A stretch of 64,000 nt of DNA from Megaleporinus macrocephalus (Eukaryota; Chordata; Actinopteri; Characiformes; Anostomidae): NCBI GenBank assembly GCA_021613375.1, contig CM038702.1, forward strand, positions 26,697,349 to 26,761,348, in the 5' to 3' direction. A program made the position numbers and the translations under genes. Numbering within the stretch: the stretch's first letter is position 1; every line of letters starts with the position of its first letter. Below the pieces are notes generated by a model. It saw only the letters and a list, made by a program, of their open reading frames with translations, did no database searches and was not told where the DNA came from. Shown here piece after piece: positions 59,701 to 64,000 of this stretch.

Positions 59701-62124
59701 TTTTTCTCTTTTGTTTTGCATTGCTGTCCTATATTATATAAAAAATATATATTTATTAGAAGCCTAAGAACACATCTTAATGAGGGATAACCGGGCAACA
59801 TTTCACAACAAAATATTTTCAGCTGAGCGATTTACTTCACCTGCTACTCACTGAGGCTGGCTTCCCAACATCTACTGTATAAAATTAGCTTAGGCCTTTG
59901 GCAGAGTGGAAAATAAGGAAAATCAGGAGTTTTGGGCTGCTTGCTGCAAGCTTACAAATAAAGTCATGCATATAAGTTCAAGAACACACAGACACGCACA
60001 ACGCATCCAGATAGCTGAACCAGAGAATGACCCAATGTAGTACTCAAGCCAGGACTGCAAAATGTACCTAATATGAGGAGCTTAATCAGAGAGTACAGCG
60101 TTTTCTAAGCGTTTTTCTAAGAGTGGCTAAGAAGCATGTTAGTCAGACTGCTTCTAATCCCGCCCCCTCTCTTAGCAACTGGAACAAGTTGTAGCAGAAA
60201 CCAAATCATAAGTTTAAAAGAACATGAAGGGAACCAAACTGAAAAACAGATGAATATAACTGGGTGTTTCTTTTTCTTGTTTCTTTTTCTTGTTTGAAGC
60301 TGTTATGTACAGGCGTGTGTAATTGCTGCACTATTTAAGGTGGAACTGAAATTTGTATAAGAAGCTAACATCAGCCTCAAGAGAGCCCATCAAATTTAAT
60401 GCATATTCTTACAGTATGCCTATTTCTATCCGGTGTTATTTAGCAATACCCAACTAAGTAGTTATATTCTAATTTACACTTAAATCTACCTTTGAATTTA
60501 AGTTTACTTGATTTTGTTAACAACAAAAGATCAACCCTATTAATTAACATTACAAATTATTATTGTTATTATTATTAGTAGTAATAGTAGTAGTAACATT
60601 AATTTGATTAAGTTACAGTCTTTAATAAACACCTATGTTGGTATTTCTTATTAAAGTGGCCAGTGAGCAGAAGCACAAGGTAGGTGTTTCAATTAATTTA
60701 CTCCAAAATGTATGCCGTTTCCACATGAACACAATATATTCAGTTTTGGCTTTTAGTTTATTTATTATTGATGTGTGAAAATCTCAAGCAAATTCAATTC
60801 AAATTCATAATGTTTTCATATATGCATATGTTCTCTATCTCTCTAGTAAATGTGAAGAGAGAGCGAATTTAACCTCATTAACCATGAACAAGCACAAATT
60901 AAAAACAGCCAAACCAATCACGAGATCAATCTGTACATGTTCTGTTGGAGCAGCTGGAGAATGCCAGCATGTACAGATGTGCACAGATGTGAACATTAAA
61001 GAGATTTGCATTTCCACCAAAAACATTTGGAAAGATGGAAAGCTTTAGTTCAGCAAAAAGAGCTGAGAGGCAAAAAGCCTATTAAATGCAGTGACACAGA
61101 AAATACAGAGAAAGAAAAAAACACAAAACAGCCAGGATTCAAACATGAACATCAAAGAATAAATGGGAAAAGTTTGTTGACAGAGTTCAGAAGAGCCTCA
61201 GGTGCCACAACAGTGCACAATTTAGACCTTTTAACTGAACAATGACCTTCCAACATCTGACCTTGGCCAGATTGAAGCAAAACAGATTTAAAGTGACAGG
61301 TTGGCTCTTTATGTGTAATACAGGTTAAGTAGTGTTGTTTTCGGCAGGAGAAGTTCTCTCGTAATATGACAGTATGTTTTTGCTATTTTATTTGAAATGA
61401 AGATAATTAAGGTTTGTGCTAAACTAAAACATCTGTTTTTTAACATTGTTAGACCTGACATATGATTATTTATTTATTTAATGTTGATTTTAATTTGTGA
61501 GCTTGTAACCACTGATCAATATTGAACAATTCAGACTTTACATGTAAGATGTATGGCCTCTCTATCAGACAGAACAACACTGGTATTGTCAGCAAAAATG
61601 TCTTCTTTACTACAATGTAGAGATCACTAACATATATTTAAAGATATAGAGGCCTCAGTATTGACCCTTGAATAATCCTATGCTCTTTAGATGGCTAGAA
61701 AGCAGAAATATGCCATGATACAGACTGCTTTCTATGGTATGAACCATTTTGCATGTTGTGATGTTGAAACTTTTTAAAATTAGACACAAGGTTAAAAAAA
61801 ACATTATTAGCTTATTAGTGCACTAACTACCACGGTGGAAACTGCATGCACACACTTGTTATCTATAAACATGGACTAAGGTATGGACAAAATCTAAGCT
61901 CCTGTGTTTAGCTGACATTTGTCTATTGTTTAGATGGTTAACAGAATGCTAATGAGCACACCAATAACCTTCCATTACTAGTTTGCCACATAAGCCTCAT
62001 AGATACAGCATAAAACTAAAGAAGCAAACTCCAAAAACCCAACATATCTAACTACATTTAAAGGACTTGGGGTCTGTAAATCTTTTGCTGAGCTATCACT
62101 TTAACATTGTGAGTGGCCATAATA
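59701..62124. other. SYT1 intron, mostly unassigned
   Basis: One inverted unit of the 42-bp repeat (AGTGGCCAGTGAGCAGAAGC...) is at 60652-60690 and an antisense dispersed-repeat copy at 61985-62070. A Lys-rich frame at 61006-61245 has no domain. Confidence 0.4.
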
Positions 62125-62131
62125 GTGTGTG

Positions 62132-62181
<50 letters not shown>
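62125..62181. repeat. (GT)n microsatellite
   Basis: About 28 units with one GC interruption. Confidence 0.95.
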
Positions 62182-62185
<4 letters not shown>

Positions 62186-63842
62186 GGCCCAGCTGTATCT
62201 AAATGAAAATCTCCTTCACATACTCTCACAGTGCTGCCAAACAGCAACATTAATATACCACTCCTTTTCATCTTTCAGTATCATCACTTCATCTCTGCAC
62301 CCCTTCGTTTTTCTCTATCACTCACGCAGTGTCTCTCTTCACTCCTTACTTTTACCTATTACTCTTTTCATAAACTTTCTATTCAGTTGTGTGCATGCAT
62401 TAAGATAAAGCAGTAAGTGCCACATTCCATACCCTGTTATTGTAAAATCATTTAACCATTAAAGGTCACAGTTACTGACAGAGATAACAACAGCGAGTAA
62501 TTTTATATAAACAGAGATTAAAAAAGAAATTGAATGTGGTAACTGCACTCAACGCTGGCCGATGGGATTCATTTATTCTTCTTCACACAGGCATGTAAAG
62601 CACTATCACAAGCAGTTTAATACTTTTACTTAATTTGTTGTTGCACATGTGGGCAAACCTCTTAATAAGCAAACATCTTAATAATATTACTGATGCGTTG
62701 CATGCAGTCATACTGCAGTTTGTTTTAAATTAGCTGGACATAATTTTGCACTCTATTGTGGCTAATTATCTATTCAATGCAATACCTGATAAAATTCTCT
62801 CTTTTGTTGTTTCCATTTGTGTACATTATTAGACTGTGCTTTGTCTCCATTTGCCAACTACTTTTTCCCCTTAATTCCAGCAAGTCTAATGTTATTACAG
62901 AGGCACTTATTCCGGAGCGTACTTACCTCTCACTTTATCTGATTTATCTCACAAAATATTTAGAAAGATCTGGCAAAGTATGATTGAAAACAAACACAAT
63001 ACGCCATGGCACATAAAGCTACAAATATAAGGCAGGATGTTGTATCTGGACAACGATAAGACACAAACACTTGAACGATGGCTAAGAGAGAGCGAGGTTG
63101 AGCACCATCTGAGAAAAGCAAAAACATCTCTGGACATATTCTGGGTTCCTGTTATTACATTCTCTAGCCTCTACACACTGCCTGGTTTGCAGAGAAACAA
63201 TTGGTTACACATGACTATGTATACGTATGTCAGTTTAATGAGTACAAGTAAGTTTGTTTTAATTAGATTTGATGAGCTTTTAGCCGTAAAAAAGTAAGAT
63301 TTACATAAAAAGCTGCCCCCGTGCCACATAAACATTACCTTCATGTTTTATCTTTCTTTTTGCTCACATCTCTTTATCTGAAGTTTAAACAGTCAGATTG
63401 ACCTCTAGTATTTATGTAATTCTGGCCGTTCAAGTATTAAGACAAGCCATAGTCTATACTTTCAGCTTATGTAGAAAAAACCCCCCAAAAAACAAGGTTT
63501 GATTCAGGACTAGGTTTAATCCAATAGCTAAATGTGGTGTGAGTGTAAAAGAGTTTCGTGCTAGAGATGGTGTGAGAACATCATAGTGTTCTATTAGCAA
63601 AGAAATGTGCAGCTTCAACAACCTGATCAGCTTTTTTTAGCATTCACAGGTAAATGTATCGCATTGTTTCTCTGTTAATGTTGAGTTTGCACACTTGCTC
63701 CCTGTTGGCTCCTCTTGCTATCTCCCCAACCTGTCACTCTTTCCTTTCTGTATTTAGCTGTGGAGCAGATAAAAATAATAAAAATAATCCAACTCTGACC
63801 TTTTTTTAGTCTCCACCTCAAATTTTTACTCATTCTAACACT
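62182..63842. other. SYT1 intron, unassigned
   Basis: No exon recognised. Frames at 62756-63297 lack domains. No repeat family identified. Confidence 0.35.
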
Positions 63843-64000
63843 CTTGAACGAGACAGAGAGATAAAGAGTTGGGAAAGAGCGACGAAGATAATGAGAGAGA
63901 GGAGAGAAAGAAAGAGTGAGAATGAGAAAGAAAGAAAGAAAGAGAAAAAAAGAGTAAGAGATACAGAGATAGGAGAAAGAGAGATAGAATGAGTGTTTAT
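63843..64000. repeat. Purine-rich (GA/GAAA)n tract
   Basis: GAGA, GAAA and AGAGAT units to ~63991 near the window edge. Low-complexity DNA. Confidence 0.9.

Noticed and set aside
57842..64000. Further upstream SYT1 exons
   Set aside because: No reading resembling the C2A-C2B linker or the start of C2B was found on the - strand; they are presumably right of the window.

Overview
This window looks like a vertebrate nuclear chromosome segment, almost certainly from a teleost fish. Long introns carry consensus GT-AG splice sites. Dinucleotide microsatellites are dense, and many Tc1/mariner, Harbinger, LINE, SINE and MITE remnants of types common in ray-finned fish are present. The repeat flavour suggests an otophysan such as a characin or catfish, but that is a guess. 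There is no operon structure, and nothing bacterial or viral was recognised.

Only two protein-coding genes can be supported, and both are cut by the window. On the + strand, four exons (6910-6944, 18447-18549, 22969-23073, 32446-32532) keep phase with one another. They encode the last ~109 residues of PAWR (prostate apoptosis response 4, Par-4), ending in its leucine zipper. On the - strand, two exons (57708-57841 and 55777-55983) encode the last ~113 residues of synaptotagmin-1, i.e. most of the C2B domain with its polybasic stretch, calcium loop 3 and WHxL tail. The 5' parts of both genes lie outside the window: PAWR to the left, SYT1 to the right. The genes converge tail to tail with ~23 kb between stop codons, the same arrangement as SYT1-PAWR in mammals.

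Everything else is intron, 3'UTR or intergenic DNA dominated by repeats. Left part (1-32 kb, PAWR introns): a SINE-like element, a 2.75-kb array of 12-bp units that yields an artefactual 942-codon antisense frame, several Tc1-like remnants, a foldback MITE, exactly twelve 42-bp units, and a 28-bp array just before the last exon. Middle part (32.5-55.8 kb): the PAWR 3' side, a 0.76-kb inverted-repeat element, a 3-kb minisatellite of 37-bp units with higher-order structure, Harbinger and LINE transposon remnants, and the presumed long SYT1 3'UTR. Right part (56-64 kb): SYT1 introns with further decayed transposons.

I found no convincing new gene system. The most unusual content is the set of tandem arrays and their higher-order duplications, and the apparent link between the 37-bp array and a LINE-like dispersed repeat. 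Statements about named transposon families rest on sequence recall, not on a database search.
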